This document shows, one piece after another, positions 1 to 15,400 of a stretch of DNA of 64,000 nt. Made by a program: the position numbers and the translations under genes. The notes under the pieces are model-generated. The model had not been told where the DNA came from. It was given only the letters and a program-made list of their open reading frames with translations, and made no database searches. The stretch covers positions 12,710,001 through 12,774,000 of the forward strand of contig OZ020489.1 in NCBI GenBank assembly GCA_963971405.1. Reading direction: 5' to 3'. Within the stretch, counting starts at the first letter, position 1. The number at the start of each line of letters is the position of its first letter. Origin of the DNA: Psococerastis gibbosa (taxonomy: Eukaryota; Arthropoda; Insecta; Psocodea; Psocidae).

Positions 1-3000
1 AACGTTAAGCAATTGCTCCTGCGCGTAAATCGGTTTAAATTTAGCTAAAAAAAAATTCATTTGACAAGAATACGAAAAATAGCTATTTACTTATTTTATT
101 TTTTTTAATGGTCTTGAAATGATATGGGTGTCTTAGTTTTGCTTATTTTGGCTCATTGTATTGCACTTAACATTGAGCAATCGCTCCTGCGTGTTCATCG
201 GTGTAAATGTAGCTTAATAAAATTCATTCGGCAAGAATACGAAAAATAGCGATTTGCTTATTTTATTTTTTTTTAAAGGTTTTGAATGATATGGGTGTTT
301 AAATTTTGCTTATTTTGGCTCATTGTATTGTACTAAACATTTCGCAATAGCTCCTGCGTGTTCATCGGTGTAAATGTAGCTTAAAAAAATTCATTCGGCA
401 TGAATACGAAAAATAGCGATTTGCTTATTTTATTTTTTTTAAAGGTCTGGAATGATATGGGTGTCAGAATTTTGCTTATTTTGGCTCATTGTATTGTATT
501 TAGCAATAGCTCCTGCGTGTTCATCGGTGTAAATGTAGCTGAAAATAATTCATTCGACAAGAATACGAAAAATAGCTATTTACTTATTTTATTTTTTTTA
601 AGGGTCTTGAAATGATATGGGTGTCTAAATTTTGCTTATTTTGGCTCATTGTATTGTATTTAGCAATAGCTCCTGCGTGTTCATCGGTGTAAATGTAGCT
701 GAAAATAATTCATTCGACAAGAATACGAAAAATTGCTATTTACTTATTTTATTTTTTTTAAAGGTCTTGAAATGATATGGGTGTCTTAGTTTTGCTTATT
801 TTGGCTCATTGTATTGTACTTAACATTGAGCAATCGCTCCTGCGTGTTGATCGCTGTAAATGTAGCTGAAAAAAATTCATTTGACAAGAATACGAATAAT
901 AGCTATATACTTATTTTTTTTTTAAAGGTCTTGAAATGATGTGGGTGTCTAAATTATGCTTATTTTGGCTCATTGTATTGTACTTAACATTGAGCAATTG
1001 CTCCTGCGTGTTCATGGGTGTACATGTAGCTTAAAACAATTCATTCGACAAGAATACGAAAAATTGCTATTTACTTATTTTATTTTTTTTAAAGGTCTTG
1101 AAATGATATGGGTGTCTTAGTTTTGCTTATTTTGGCTCATTGTATTGTACTTAACATTGAGCTATTGCTCCTGCGTGTTCATCGGTGTAAGTGTAGTTGC
1201 AAAAAATTCATTCGACAAGAATACGAAAAATAGCTATTTACTTATTTTTTTTTTTGAAAGGTCTTGAAATAATATGGGTGTCTAAATTTTGCTTTTTTTG
1301 GCTCATTGTATTGTACTTAACATTGAGCAATTGCTCCTGCGTGTTCATCGGTGTAAATGTAGCTTAAAAAAATTCATTCGGCATGAATTCGAAAAATGGC
1401 TATTTACTTATTTTATTTTTTTAAAAGGTCTTGAAATGATATAGGTGTCTAAATTTTGCTTATTTTGGCTCAGCAATTGCTCCTGCGTGTTCATCGGTGT
1501 AAATGTAGCTTAATGAAATTCTTTCGGCAAGAATACGAAAAATAGCGATTTGCTTATTTTATTTTTTTTAAAGGTCTTGAAATGATATGGGTGTCTTAAT
1601 TTAGCTTATTTGGGCTCATTGTATTGTACATAACATTGAGCAATTGCTCCTGCGCGTAAATCGGTTTAAATTTAGCTAAAAAAAAATTCATTTGACAAGA
1701 ATACGAAAAATAGCTATTTACTTATTTTATTTTTTTTAAAGGTCTGTATTGATATGGGTGTCTAAATTTTGCTTATTTTGGCTCATTGTATTGTACTTAA
1801 CATTGAGCAATTGCTCCTGCGTGTTCATCGGTGTAAATGTAGCTTAAAAAAATTCATTCGGCAAGAATACGAAAAATGGCTGTTTACTTATTTTTTTTTT
1901 TTTTAAAGGTCTTGAAATGATACGGGTGTCTTAGTTTTGCTTATTTTGGCTCATTGTATTGTACTTAACAATTAGCAATTGCTCCTGCGTGTTCATCGGT
2001 GTAAGTGTAGTTGCAAAAAATTCATTCGACAAGAATACGAAAAATAGCTATTTACTTATTTTTTTTTTTAAAGGTCTTGAAATAATATGGGTGTCTAAAT
2101 TTTGCTTTTTTTGGCTCATTGTATTGTACTTAACATTGAGCAATTGCTCCTGCGTGTTCATCGGTGTAAATGTAGCTTAAAAAAATTCATTCGGCATGAT
2201 TTCGAAAAATGGCTATTTACTTATTTCATTTTTTTAAAAGGTCTTGAAATGATATGGGTGTCTTAGTTTTGCTTATTTTGGCTCATTGTATTGCACTTAA
2301 CATTGAGCAATCGCTCCTGCGTGTTCATCGGTGTAAATGTAGCTTAAAAAAATTCATTCGACAAGAATACGAAAAATAGCTATTGACTTATTTTATTTTT
2401 TTTAAAGGTCCTGAAATGTTATGGGTGTCTTAGTTTTGCTTATTTTGGCTCATTGTATTGTACTGAACATTGAGCTATTGCTCCTGCGTGTTCATCGGTG
2501 TAAATGTAGCTTAAAAATATTCATTCGACAGGAATACGAGAAATAGCTATTAACTTATTTTATTTTTTTTAAAGGTCTGGAATGATATGGGTGTCTAAAT
2601 TTTGCTTATTTTGGCTCATTGTCTTGTACTCAGCATTGAGCGATTGCTCCTGCGTGTTCATCGGTGTAAATGTAGCTTAAAAAAACTCATTCGGCAAGAA
2701 TACGAAAAATGGCTGTTGACTTATTTTATTTTTTTTAAAGGTCTTGAAATGATACGGGTGTCTTAGTTTTGCTTATTTTGCTTATTTTTGGAAAGGATAT
2801 GGGTGTCTAAATTTTGCTTATTTTGGCTCATTGTATTGTATTTAGCAAAAGCTCCTGCGTGTTCATCGGTGTAAATGTAGCTTAAAAATATTCATTCGAC
2901 AGGAATACGAAAAATAGCTATTGACTTATTTTATTTTTTTTAAAGGTCCTGAAATGTTATGGGTGTCTTAGTTTTGCTTATTTTGGCTCATTGTATTGTA

Positions 3001-6000
3001 CTGAACATTGAGCTATTGCTCCTGCGTGTTCATCGGTGTAAATGTAGCTTAAAAATATTCATTCGACAGGAATACGAGAAATAGCTATTAACTTATTTTA
3101 TTTTTTTTAAAGGTCTGGAATGATATGGGTGTCTAAATTTTGCTTATTTTGGCTCATTGTCTTGTACTCAGCATTGAGCGATTGCTCCTGCGTGTTCATC
3201 GGTGTAAATGTAGCTTAAAAAAACTCATTCGGCAAGAATACGAAAAATGGCTGTTGACTTATTTTATTTTTTTTAAAGGTCTTGAAATGATACGGGTGTC
3301 TTAGTTTTGCTTATTTTGGCTCATTGTATTGAACTTAACATTGAGCAATTGCTCCTGCGTGTTCATCGGTGTAAATGTAGCTTAATAAAATTCATTCGGC
3401 AAGAATACGAAAAATCGCGATTTGCTTATTTTTTTTTTTTTTTTAAAGGTCTTGAATGATATGGGTGTCTAAATTTTGCTTGTTTTGGCTCATTGTATTG
3501 TACTAAACATTTAGCAATAGCTCCTGCGTGTTCATCGGTGTAAATGTAGCTCAAAAAAATTCATTCGGCATGAATACGAAAAATGGCTATTAACTTACTT
3601 TATTTTTTTTAAAGGTCTTGAAATGATATGGGTGTCTAAATTTTGCTTATTTTGGCTCATTGTATTGTACTAAACATTTAGCAATAGCTCCTGCGTGTTC
3701 ATCGGTGTAAATGTAGCTCAAAAAAATTCATTCGGCATGAATACGAAAAATGGCTATTTACTTACTTTATTTTTTTTAAAGGTCTTGAAATGAAATGGGT
3801 GTCTTAGTTTTGCTTATTTTGGCTCATTGTATTGCACTTAACATTGAGCAATCGCTCCTGCGTGTTCATCGGTGTAAATGTAGCTCAAAAAAATTCATTC
3901 GGCATGAATACGAAAAATGGCTATTTACTTACTTTATTTTTTTTAAAGGTCTTGAAATGAAATGGGTGTCTTAGTTTTGCTTATTTTGGCTCATTGTATT
4001 GTACTTAACATTGAGCAATTGCTCCTGCGTGTTCATCGGTGTAAATGTAGCTTAAAAAAATTCATTTGACAAGAATACGAAAAATAGCTTTATAATTATT
4101 TTATTTTTTTTAAAGGTCTTGAAAAGATATGGGTGTCTTAATTTTGTTTATTTTGGCTCACTGTATTGTACTTGACATTAAGCAATTGCTCCTGCGCGTA
4201 AATCGGTTTAAATTTAGCTAAAAAAAATTAATTTGACAAGAATACGAAAAATAGCTATATATTTATTTTATTTTTTTTGAAGGTCTCGAAATGATATGGG
4301 TGTCTTAGTTTTGCTTATTTTGGCTCACTGTATTGTACTTAACATTAAGCAATTGCTCCTGCGCGTAAATCGGTTTAAATTTAGCTAAAAAAAATTCATT
4401 TGACAAGAATACGAAAAATAGCTATATACTTATTTTATTTTTTTTAAAGGTCTTGAAAAGATATGGGTGTCTTAATGTTGCTTATTTTGGCTCATTGTAT
4501 TGTACTTAACATTAAGCTATTGCTCCTACGTGTTCATCGGTGTAAATGTAGCTAAAAAAATTCATTAGACAAGAATACGAAAAATAGCTATATAATTATT
4601 TTATTTTTTTTAAAGGTCTTGAAATGATATGGGTGTCTTAATTTAGCTTATTTTGGCTCATTGTATTGTACTTAACATTGAGCAATTGCTCCTGCGCGAA
4701 AATCGGTTTAAATTAGCTAAAAAAAATTAATTTGACAAGAATACGAAAAATAGCTATATACTTATTTTATTTTTTTTGAAGGTCTCGAAATGATATGGGT
4801 GTCTTAATTTTGCTTATTTTGGCTCACTGTATTGTACTTAACGTTAAGCAATTGCTCCTGCGCGTAAATCGGTTGAAATTTAGCTAAACAAAAATTCATT
4901 TGACAAGAATACGAAAAATAGCTATTTACTTATTTTATTTTTTTTAATGGTCTTGAAATGATATGGGTGTCTTAGTTTTGCTTATTATGGCTCATTGTAT
5001 TGCACTTAACATTGAGCAATCGCTCCTGCGTGTTCATCGGTGTAAATGTAGCTTAAAATAATTCATTTGACAAGAATACCAAAAATAGCTATTTTCTTAT
5101 TTTATTTTTTTTAAAGGTCTTGAAATGTTATGGGTGTCTTAGTTTTGCTTATTTTGGCTCATTGTATTGTACTGAACATTGAGCAATTGCTCCTGCGTGT
5201 TCATCGGTGTAAATGTAGCTTAATAAAATTCATTCGGCAAGAATACGAAAAATAGCGATTTGCTTATTTTTTTTTTTTAAAGGTCTTGAATGATATGGGT
5301 GTCTAAATTTTGCTTATTTTGGCTCATTGTATTGTAATAAACATTTAGCAATAGCTCCTGCGTGTTCATCGGTGTAAATGTAGCTTAAAAAAATTCATTC
5401 GGCATGAATACGAAAAATGGCTATTTACTTACTTTATTTTTTTTAAAGGTCTTGAAATGAATTGGGTGCCTTAGTTTTGCTTATTTTGGCTCATTGTATT
5501 GTACTTACAATTGAGCAATTGCTCCTGCGTGTTCATCGGTGTAAATGTAGCTTAATAAAATTCATTCGGCATGAATACGAAAAATGGCTATTTACCTAAC
5601 TTTACTTATTTTATTTTTTTTGAAGGTCTCGAAATGATATGGGTGTCTTAATTTTGCTTATTTTGGCTCACTGTATTGTACTTAACATTAAGCAATTGCT
5701 CCTGCGCGTAAATCGGTTTAAATTTAGCTAAAAAAAATTCATTTGACAAGAATACGAAAAATAGCTATTTTCTTATTTTATTTTTTTTAAAGGTCTGGAA
5801 TGATATGAGTGTCTAAATTTTGCTTATTTTGGCTCATTGTATTGTACTTAACATTGAGCTATTGCTCCTGCGTGTTCATCGGTGTAAATGTAGCTTAAAA
5901 AAATTCATTCGGCATGAATACGAAAAATGGCTATTTACTTATTTTATTTTTTTTAATGGTCTTGAAATGATATGGGTGTCTTAGTTTTGCTTATTTCGGC

Positions 6001-9000
6001 TCATTGTATTGCACTTAACATTGAGCAATCGCTCCTGCGTGTTCATCGGTGTAAATGTAGCTTAAAAAAATTCATTTGACAAGAATACGAAAAATAGCTA
6101 TTTTCTTATTTTATTTTTTTTAAAGGTCTTGAAATGTTATGGGTGTCTTAGTTTTGCTTATTTTGGCTCATTGTATTGTACTTAACATTGAGCAATTGCT
6201 CCTGCGTGTTCATCGGTGTAAATGTAGCTTAAAAAAATTCATTTGACAAGAATACGAAAAATTGCTGTTTACTTATTTTATTTTTTTTAAAGGTCTGGAA
6301 TGATATGGGTGTCTTAATTTTGCTTATTTTGCCTCATTGTATTGTACTTAACATTAAGCATTTGCTCCTACGTGTTCATCGGTGTAAATGTAGCTAAAAA
6401 AAATTCATTAGACAAGAATACGAAAAATAGCTTTATAATTATTTTATTTTTTTTAAAGGTCTTGAAAAGATATGGGTGTCTTAATTTTGCCTATTTTGGC
6501 TCACTGTATTAAAAATTAATTTGACAAGAATACGAAAAATAGCTATATATTTATTTTATTTTTCTTGAAGGTCTCGAAATGATATGGGTGTCTTAGTTTT
6601 GCTTATTTTGGCTCACTGTATTGTACTTAACATTAAGCAATTGCTCCTGCGCGTAAATCGGTTTAAATTTAGCTAAAAAAAATTCATTTGACAAGAATAC
6701 GAAAAATAGCTATATACTTATTTTATTTTTTTTAAAGGTCTTGAAAAGATATGGGTGTCTTAATTTTGCTTATTTTGGCTCATTGTATTGTACTTAACAT
6801 GAAGCTATTGCTCCTACGTGTTCATCGGTGTAAATGTAGCTGAATAAAATTTATTTGACAAGAATACGAAAAATAGCTATTTACTTATTTTTTTTTTTTT
6901 TTAAAGGTCTTGAAATGATATGGGTGTCTAAATTTTGCTTATTTTGGCTCATTATATTGTACTTAACATTGAGCAATTGCTCCTGCGTGTTCATGGGTTT
7001 ACATGTAGCTTAAAAAAATTCATTCGACAAGAATACAAAAAATTGCTATTTACTTATTTTTTTTTTTTTAAAGGTCTTGAAATGATATGGGTGTCTTAGT
7101 TTTGCTTATTTTGGCTCATTGTATCGTACTTAACATAGAGCTATTGCTCCTGCGTGTTCATCGGTGTATATGTAGCTTAAAAAAATTCATTCGACAAGAA
7201 TACGAAAAATAGCTATTTACTTATTTTATTTTTTTTAAAGGTCTTGAAAAGATATGGGTGTCTAAATTCTGCTTATTTTGGCTCATTGTATTGTATTTAG
7301 CAATAGCTCCTGCGTGTTCATCGGTGTAAATGTAGCTTTAAAATATTCATTCGACAGGAATATGAAAAATAGCTATTTACTTATTTTATTTTTTTTAAAG
7401 GTCTTGAAATGTTATGGGTGTCTTAGTTTTGCTTATTTTGGCTCATTGTATTGTACTGAACATTGAGCTATTGCTCCTGCGTGTTCATCGGTGTAAATGT
7501 AGCTTAAAAATATTCATTCGACAGGAATACGAGAAATGGCTGTTTACTTATTTTATTTTTTTTAAAGGTCTTGAAATGATACGGGTGTCTTAGTTTTGCT
7601 TATTTTGGCTCACTGTAGTGCACTTAACATTGAGCAATCGCTCCTGCGTGTTCATCGGTGTAAATGTAGCTTAAAAAAATTCATTCGACAAGAATGCGAA
7701 AAATAGCTATTTACTTATTTTATTTTTTTTAAAGGTCTTGAAATGTTATGGGTGTCTAAATTTTGCTTATTTTGGCTCATTGTATTGTACTTAACATTGA
7801 GCAATTGCTCCTGCGTGTTCATCGGTGTAAATGTAGCTCAAAAAAATTCATTTGACAAGAATACGAAAAATAGCTATTTACTTATTTTATTTTTTTTAAG
7901 GGTCTTGAAATGATATGGGTGTCTAAATTTTGCTTATTTTGGCTCATTGTATTGTATTTAGCAATAGCTCCTGCGTGTTCATCGGTGTAAATGTAGCTGA
8001 AAATAATTCATTCGACAAGAATACGAAAAATTGCTATTTACTTATTTTATTTTTTTTAAAGGTCTTGAAATGATATGGGTGTCTTAGTTTTGCTTATTTT
8101 GGCTCATTGTATTGTACTTAACATTGAGCAATCGCTCCTGCGTGTTGATCGCTGTAAATGTAGCTGAAAAAAATTCATTTGACAAGAATACGAATAATAG
8201 CTATATACTTATTTTTTTTTTTAAAGGTCTTGAAATGATATGGGTGTCTAAATTATGCTTATTTTGGCTCATTGTATTGTACTTAACATTGAGCAATTGC
8301 TCCTGCGTGTTCATGGGTGTACATGTAGCTTAAAACAATTCATTCGACAAGAATACGAAAAATTGCTATTTACTTATTTTATTTTTTTTAAAGGTCTTGA
8401 AATGATATGGGTGTCTTAGTTTTGCTTATTTTGGCTCATTGTATTGTACTTAACATTGAGCTATTGCTCCTGCGTGTTCATCGGTGTAAGTGTAGTTGCA
8501 AAAAATTCATTCGACAAGAATACGAAAAATAGCTATTTACTTATTTTTTTTTTGAAAGGTCTTGAAATAATATGGGTGTCTAAATTTTGCTTTTTTTGGC
8601 TCATTGTATTGTACTTAACATTGAGCAATTGCTCCTGCGTGTTCATCGGTGTAAATGTAGCTTAAAAAAATTCATTCGGCATGAATTCGAAAAATGGCTA
8701 TTTACTTATTTTATTTTTTTAAAAGGTCTTGAAATGATATAGGTGTCTAAATTTTGCTTATTTTGGCTCAGCAATTGCTCCTGCGTGTTCATCGGTGTAA
8801 ATGTAGCTTAATGAAATTCTTTCGGCAAGAATACGAAAAATAGCGATTTGCTTATTTTATTTTTTTTAAAGGTCTTGAAATGATATGGGTGTCTTAATTT
8901 AGCTTATTTGGGCTCATTATATTGTACTTAACATTGAGCAATTGCTCCTGCGCGTAAATCGGTTTAAATTTAGCTAAAAAAAAATTCATTTGACAAGAAT

Positions 9001-9424
9001 ACGAAAAATAGCTATTTACTTATTTTATTTTTTTTAAAGGTCTGTAATGATATGGGTGTCTAAATTTTGCTTATTTTGGCTCATTGTATTGTACTTAACA
9101 TTGAGCAATTGCTCCTGCGTGTTCATCGGTGTAAATGTAGCTTAAAAAAATTCATTCGGCAAGAATACGAAAAATGGCTGTTTACTTATTTTATTTTTTT
9201 TAAAGGTCTTGAAATGATACGGGTGTCTTAGTTTTGCTTATTTTGGCTCATTGTATTGTACTTAACAATGAGCAATTGCTCCTGCGTGTTCATCGGTGTA
9301 AGTGTAGTTGCAAAAAATTCATTCGACAAGAATACGAAAAATAGCTATTTACTTATTTTTTTTTTTTAAAGGTCTTGAAATAATATGGGTGTCTAAATTT
9401 TGCTTTTTTTGGCTCATTGTATTG

Positions 9425-9461
<37 letters not shown>

Positions 9462-12400
9462 GGTGCCTCCTTAAGGTAAGGTTCGTTGCGTCGACCTTTG
9501 AGATCTATTGCAGCCGCTTTGTATTGTACTTAACATTGAGCAATTGCTCCTGCGTGTTCATCGGTGTAAATGTAGCTTAAAAAAATTCATTCGGCATGAA
9601 TTCGAAAAATGGCTATTTACATATTTCATTTTTTTAAAAGGTCTTGAAATGATATGGGTGTCTTAGTTTTGCTTATTTTGGCTCATTGTATTGCACTTAA
9701 CATTGAGCAATCGCTCCTGCGTGTTCATCGGTGTAAATGTAGCTTAAAAAAAATTCATTCGACAAGAATACGAAAAATAGCTTTTTACTTATTTTATTTT
9801 TTTTAAAGGTCTTGAAAAGATATGGGTGTCTAAATTTTGCTTATTTTGGCTCATTGTATTGTATTTAGCAAAAGCTCCTGCGTGTTCATCGGTGTAAATG
9901 TAGCTTAAAAATATTCATTCGACAGGAATACGAAAAATGGCTATTTACTTATTTTATTTTTTTGAAGGTCTCGAAATGATATGGGTGTCTTAATTTTGCT
10001 TATTTTGGCTCACTGTATTGTACTTAACATTAAGCAATTGCTCCTGCGCGTAAATCGGTGTAAATGTAGCTTAAAAATATTCATTCGACAGGAATACGAG
10101 AAATAGCTATTAACTTATTTTATTTTTTTTAAAGGTCTGGAATGATATGGGTGTCTAAATTTTGCTTATTTTGGCTCATTGTCTTGTAGTCAGCATTGAG
10201 CGATTGCTCCTGCGTGTTCATCGGTGTAAATGTAGCTTAAAAAAACTCATTCAGCAAGAATACGAAAAATGGCTGTTGACTTATTTTATTTTTTTTAAAG
10301 GTCTTGAAATGATACGGGTGTCTTAGTTTTGCTTATTTTGGCTCATTGTATTGTACTTAACATTGAGCAATTGCTCCTGCGTGTTCATCGGTGTAAATGT
10401 AGCTTAATAAAATTCATTCGGCAAGAATACGAAAAATCGCGATTTGCTTATTTTTTTTTTTTTTAAAGGTCTTGAATGATATGGGTGTCTAAATTTTGCT
10501 TGTTTTGGCTCATTGTATTGTACTAAACATTTAGCAATAGCTCCTGCGTGTTCATCGGTGTAAATGTAGCTCAAAAAAATTCATTCGGCATGAATACGAA
10601 AAATGGCTATTAACTTACTTTATTTTTTTTAAAGGTCTTGAAATGATATGGGTGTCTAAATTTTGCTTATTTTGGCTCATTGTATTGTACTAAACATTTA
10701 GCAATAGCTCCTGCGTGTTCATCGGTGTAAATGTAGCTCAAAAAAATTCATTCGGCATGAATACGAAAAATGGCTATTTACTTACTTTATTTTTTTTAAA
10801 GGTCTTGAAATGAAATGGGTGTCTTAGTTTTGCTTATTTTGGCTCATTGTATTGCACTTAACATTGAGCAATCGCTCCTGCGTGTTCATCGGTGTAAATG
10901 TAGCTTAAAAAAATTCATTTGACAAGAATACGAAAAATAGCTATTTTCTTATTTTATTTTTTTTAAAGGTCTTGAAATGTTATGGGTGTCTTAGTTGTGC
11001 TTATTTTGGCTCATTGTATTGTACTTAACATTGAGCAATTGCTCCTGCGTGTTCATCGGTGTAAATGTAGCTTAAAAAAATTCATTTGACAAGAATACGA
11101 AAAATTGCTATTTACTTATTTTATTTTTTTTAAAGGTCTGGAATGATATGGGTGTCTTAATTTTGCTTATTTTGCCTCATTGTATTGTACTTAACATTAA
11201 GCATTTGCTCCTATGTGTTCATCGGTGTAAATGTAGCTAAAAAAAATTCATTAGACAAGAATACGAAAAATAGCTTTATAATTATTTTATTTTTTTTAAA
11301 GGTCTTGAAAAGATATGGGTGTCTTAATTTTGCTTATTTTGGCTCACTGTATTGTACTTGACATTAAGCAATTGCTCCTGCGCGTAAATCGGTTTAAATT
11401 TAGGTAAAAAAAATTAATTTGACAAGAATACGAAAAATAGCTATATATTTATTTTATTTTTTTTGAAGGTCTCGAAATGATATGGGTCTCTTAGTTTTGC
11501 TTATTTTGGCTCACTGTATTGTACTTAACATTAAGCAATTGCTCCTGCGCGTAAATCGGTTTAAATTTAGCTAAAAAAAATTCATTTGACAAGAATACGA
11601 AAAATAGCTATATACTTATTTTATTTTTTTTAAAGGTCTTGAAAAGATATGGGTGTCTTAATTTTGCTTATTTTGGCTCATTGTATTGTACTTAACATTA
11701 AGCTATTGCTCCTACGTGTTCATCGGTGTAAATGTAGCTAAAAAAATTCATTAGACAAGAATACGAAAAATAGCTATATAATTATTTTATTTTTTTTAAA
11801 GGTCTTGAAATGATATGGGTGTCTTAATTTAGCTTATTTTGGCTCATTGTGTTGTACTTAACATTGAGCAATTGCTCCTGCGCGAAAATCGGTTTAAATT
11901 AGCTAAAAAAAATTAATTTGACAAGAATACGAAAAATAGCTATATACTTATTTTATTTTTTTTGAAGGTCTCGAAATGATATGGGTGTCTTAATTTTGCT
12001 TATTTTGGCTCACTGTATTGTACTTAACGTTAAGCAATTGCTCCTGCGCGTAAATCGGTTTAAATTTAGCTAAAAAAAAATTCATTTGACAAGAATACGA
12101 AAAATAGCTATTTACTTATTTTATTTTTTTTAATGGTCTTGAAATGATATGGGTGTCTTAGTTTTGCTTATTTTGGCTCATTGTATTGCACTTAACATTT
12201 AGCAATCGCTCCTGCGTGTTCATCGGTGTAAATGTAGCTTAATAAAATTCATTCGGCAAGAATACGAAAAATAGCGATTTGCTTATTTTATTTTTTTTTA
12301 AAGGTTTTGAATGATATGGGTGTCTAAATTTTGCTTATTTTGGCTCATTGTATTGTACTAAACATTTCGCAATAGCCCCTGCGTGTTCATCGGTGTAAAT

Positions 12401-15400
12401 GTAGCTTAAAAAAATTCATTCGGCATGAATACGAAAAATAGCGATTTGCTTATTTTATTTTTTTTAAAGGTCTGGAATGATATGGGTGTCTGAATTTTGC
12501 TTATTTTGGCTCATTGTATTGTATTTAGCAATAGCTCCTGCGTGTTCATCGGTGTAAATGTAGCTGAAAATAATTCATTCGACAAGAATACGAAAAATAG
12601 CTATTTACTTATTTTATTTTTTTTAAGGGTCTTGAAATGATATGGGTGTCTAAATTTTGCTTATTTTGGCTCATTGTATTGTATTTAGCAATAGCTCCTG
12701 CGTGTTCATCGGTGTAAATGTAGCTGAAAATAATTCATTCGACAAGAATACGAAAAATTGCTATTTACTTATTTTATTTTTTTTAAAGGTCTTGAAATGA
12801 TATGGGTGTCTTAGTTTTGCTTATTTTGGCTCATTGTATTGTACTTAACATTGAGCAATTGCTCCTGCGTGTTCATCGGTGTAAATGTAGCTTAATAAAA
12901 TTCATTCGGCATGAATACGAAAAATGGCTATTTACTTATTTTATTTTTTTGAAGGTCTCGAAATGATATGGGTGTCTTAATTTTGCTTATTTTGGCTCAC
13001 TGTATTGTACTTAACATTAAGCAATTGCTCCTGCGCGTAAATCGGTTTAAATTTAGCTAAAAAAAATTCATTTGACAAGAATACGAAAAATAGCTATTTT
13101 CTTATTTTATTTTTTTTAAAGGTCTGGAATGATATGAGTGTCTAAATTTTGCTTATTTTGGCTCATTGTATTGTACTTAACATTGAGCTATTGCTCCTGC
13201 GTGTTCATCGGTGTAAATGTAGCTTAAAAAAATTCATTCGGCATGAATACGAAAAATGGCTATTTACTTACTTTATTTTTTTTAAAGGTCTTGAAATGAA
13301 TTGGGTGCCTTAGTTTTGCTTATTTTGGCTCATTGTATTGTACTTACAATTGAGCAATTGCTCCTGCGTGTTCATCGGTGTAAATGTAGCTTAATAAAAT
13401 TCATTCGGCATGAATACGAAAAATGGCTATTTACTTATTTTATTTTTTTTGAAGGTCTCGAAATGATATGGGTGTCTTAATTTTGCTTATTTTGGCTCAC
13501 TGTATTGTACTTAACATTAAGCAATTGCTCCTGCGCGTAAATCGGTTTAAATTTAGCTAAAAAAAATTCATTTGACAAGAATACGAAAAATAGCTATTTT
13601 CTTATTTTATTTTTTTTAAAGGTCTGGAATGATATGAGTGTCTAAATTTTGCTTATTTTGGCTCATTGTATTGTACTTAACATTGAGCTATTGCTCCTGC
13701 GTGTTCATCGGTGTAAATGTAGCTTAAAAAAATTCATTCGGCATGAATACGAAAAATGGCTATTTACTTATTTTTTTTTTTTTAATGGTCTTGAAATGAT
13801 ATGGGTGTCTTAGTTTTGCTTATTTTGGCTCATTGTATTGCACTTAACATTGAGCAATCGCTCCTGCGTGTTCATCGGTGTAAATGTAGCTTAAAAAAAT
13901 TCATTTGACAAGAATACGAAAAATAGCCATTTTCTTATTTTATTTTTTTTAAAGGTCTTGAAATGTTATGGGTGTCTTAGTTTTGCTTATTTTGGCTCAT
14001 TGTATTGTACTTAACATTGAGCAATTGCTCCTGCGTGTTCATCGGTGTAAATGTAGCTTAAAAAAATTCATTTGACAAGAATACGAAAAATTGCTATTTA
14101 CTTATTTTATTTTTTTTAAAGGTCTGGAATGATATGGGTGTCTTAATTTTGCTTATTTTGCCTCATTGTATTGTACTTAACATTAAGCATTTGCTCCTAC
14201 GTGTTCATCGGTGTAAATGTAGCTAAAAAAAATTCATTAGACAAGAATACGAAAAATAGCTTTATAATTATTTTATTTTTTTTAAAGGTCTTGAAAAGAT
14301 ATGGGTGTCTTAATTTTGCCTATTTTGGCTCACTGTATTAAAAATTAATTTGACAAGAATACGAAAAATAGCTATATATTTATTTTATTTTTCTTGAAGG
14401 TCTCGAAATGATATGGGTGTCTTAGTTTTGCTTATTTTGGCTCACTGTATTGTACTTAACATTAAGCAATTGCTCCTGCGCGTAAATCGGTTTAAATTTA
14501 GCTAAAAAAAATTCATTTGACAAGAATACGAAAAATAGCTATATACTTATTTTATTTTTTTTAAAGGTCTTGAAAAGATATGGGTGTCTTAATTTTGCTT
14601 ATTTTGGCTCATTGTATTGTACTTAACATTAAGCTATTGCTCCTACGTGTTCATCGGTGTAAATGTAGCTGAATAAAATTTATTTGACAAGAATACGAAA
14701 AATAGCTATTTACTTATTTTTTTTTTTTTTAAAGGTCTTGAAATGATATGGGTGTCTAAATTTTGCTTATTTTGGCTCATTATATTGTACTTAACATTGA
14801 GCAATTGCTCCTGCGTGTTCATGGGTTTACATGTAGCTTAAAAAAATTCATTCGACAAGAATACGAAAAATTGCTATTTACTTATTTTTTTTTTTTTAAA
14901 GGTCTTGAAATGATATGGGTGTCTTAGTTTTGCTTATTTTGGCTCATTGTATTGTATTTAGCAATAGCTCCTGCGTGTTCATCGGTGTAAATGTAGCTGA
15001 AAATAATTCATTCGACAAGAATACGAAAAATTGCTATTTACTTATTTTATTTTTTTTAAAGGTCTTGAAATGATATGGGTGTCTTAGTTTTGCTTATTTT
15101 GGCTCATTGTATTGTACTTAACATTGAGCAATCGCTCCTGCGTGTTGATCGCTGTAAATGTAGCTGAAAAAAATTCATTTGACAAGAATACGAATAATAG
15201 CTATATACTTATTTTTTTTTTTAAAGGTCTTGAAATGATATGGGTGTCTAAATTATGCTTATTTTGGCTCATTGTATTGTACTTAACATTGAGCAATTGC
15301 TCCTGCGTGTTCATGGGTGTACAAGTAGCTTAAAACAATTCATTCGACAAGAATACGAAAAATTGCTATTTACTTATTTTATTTTTTTTAAAGGTCTTGA

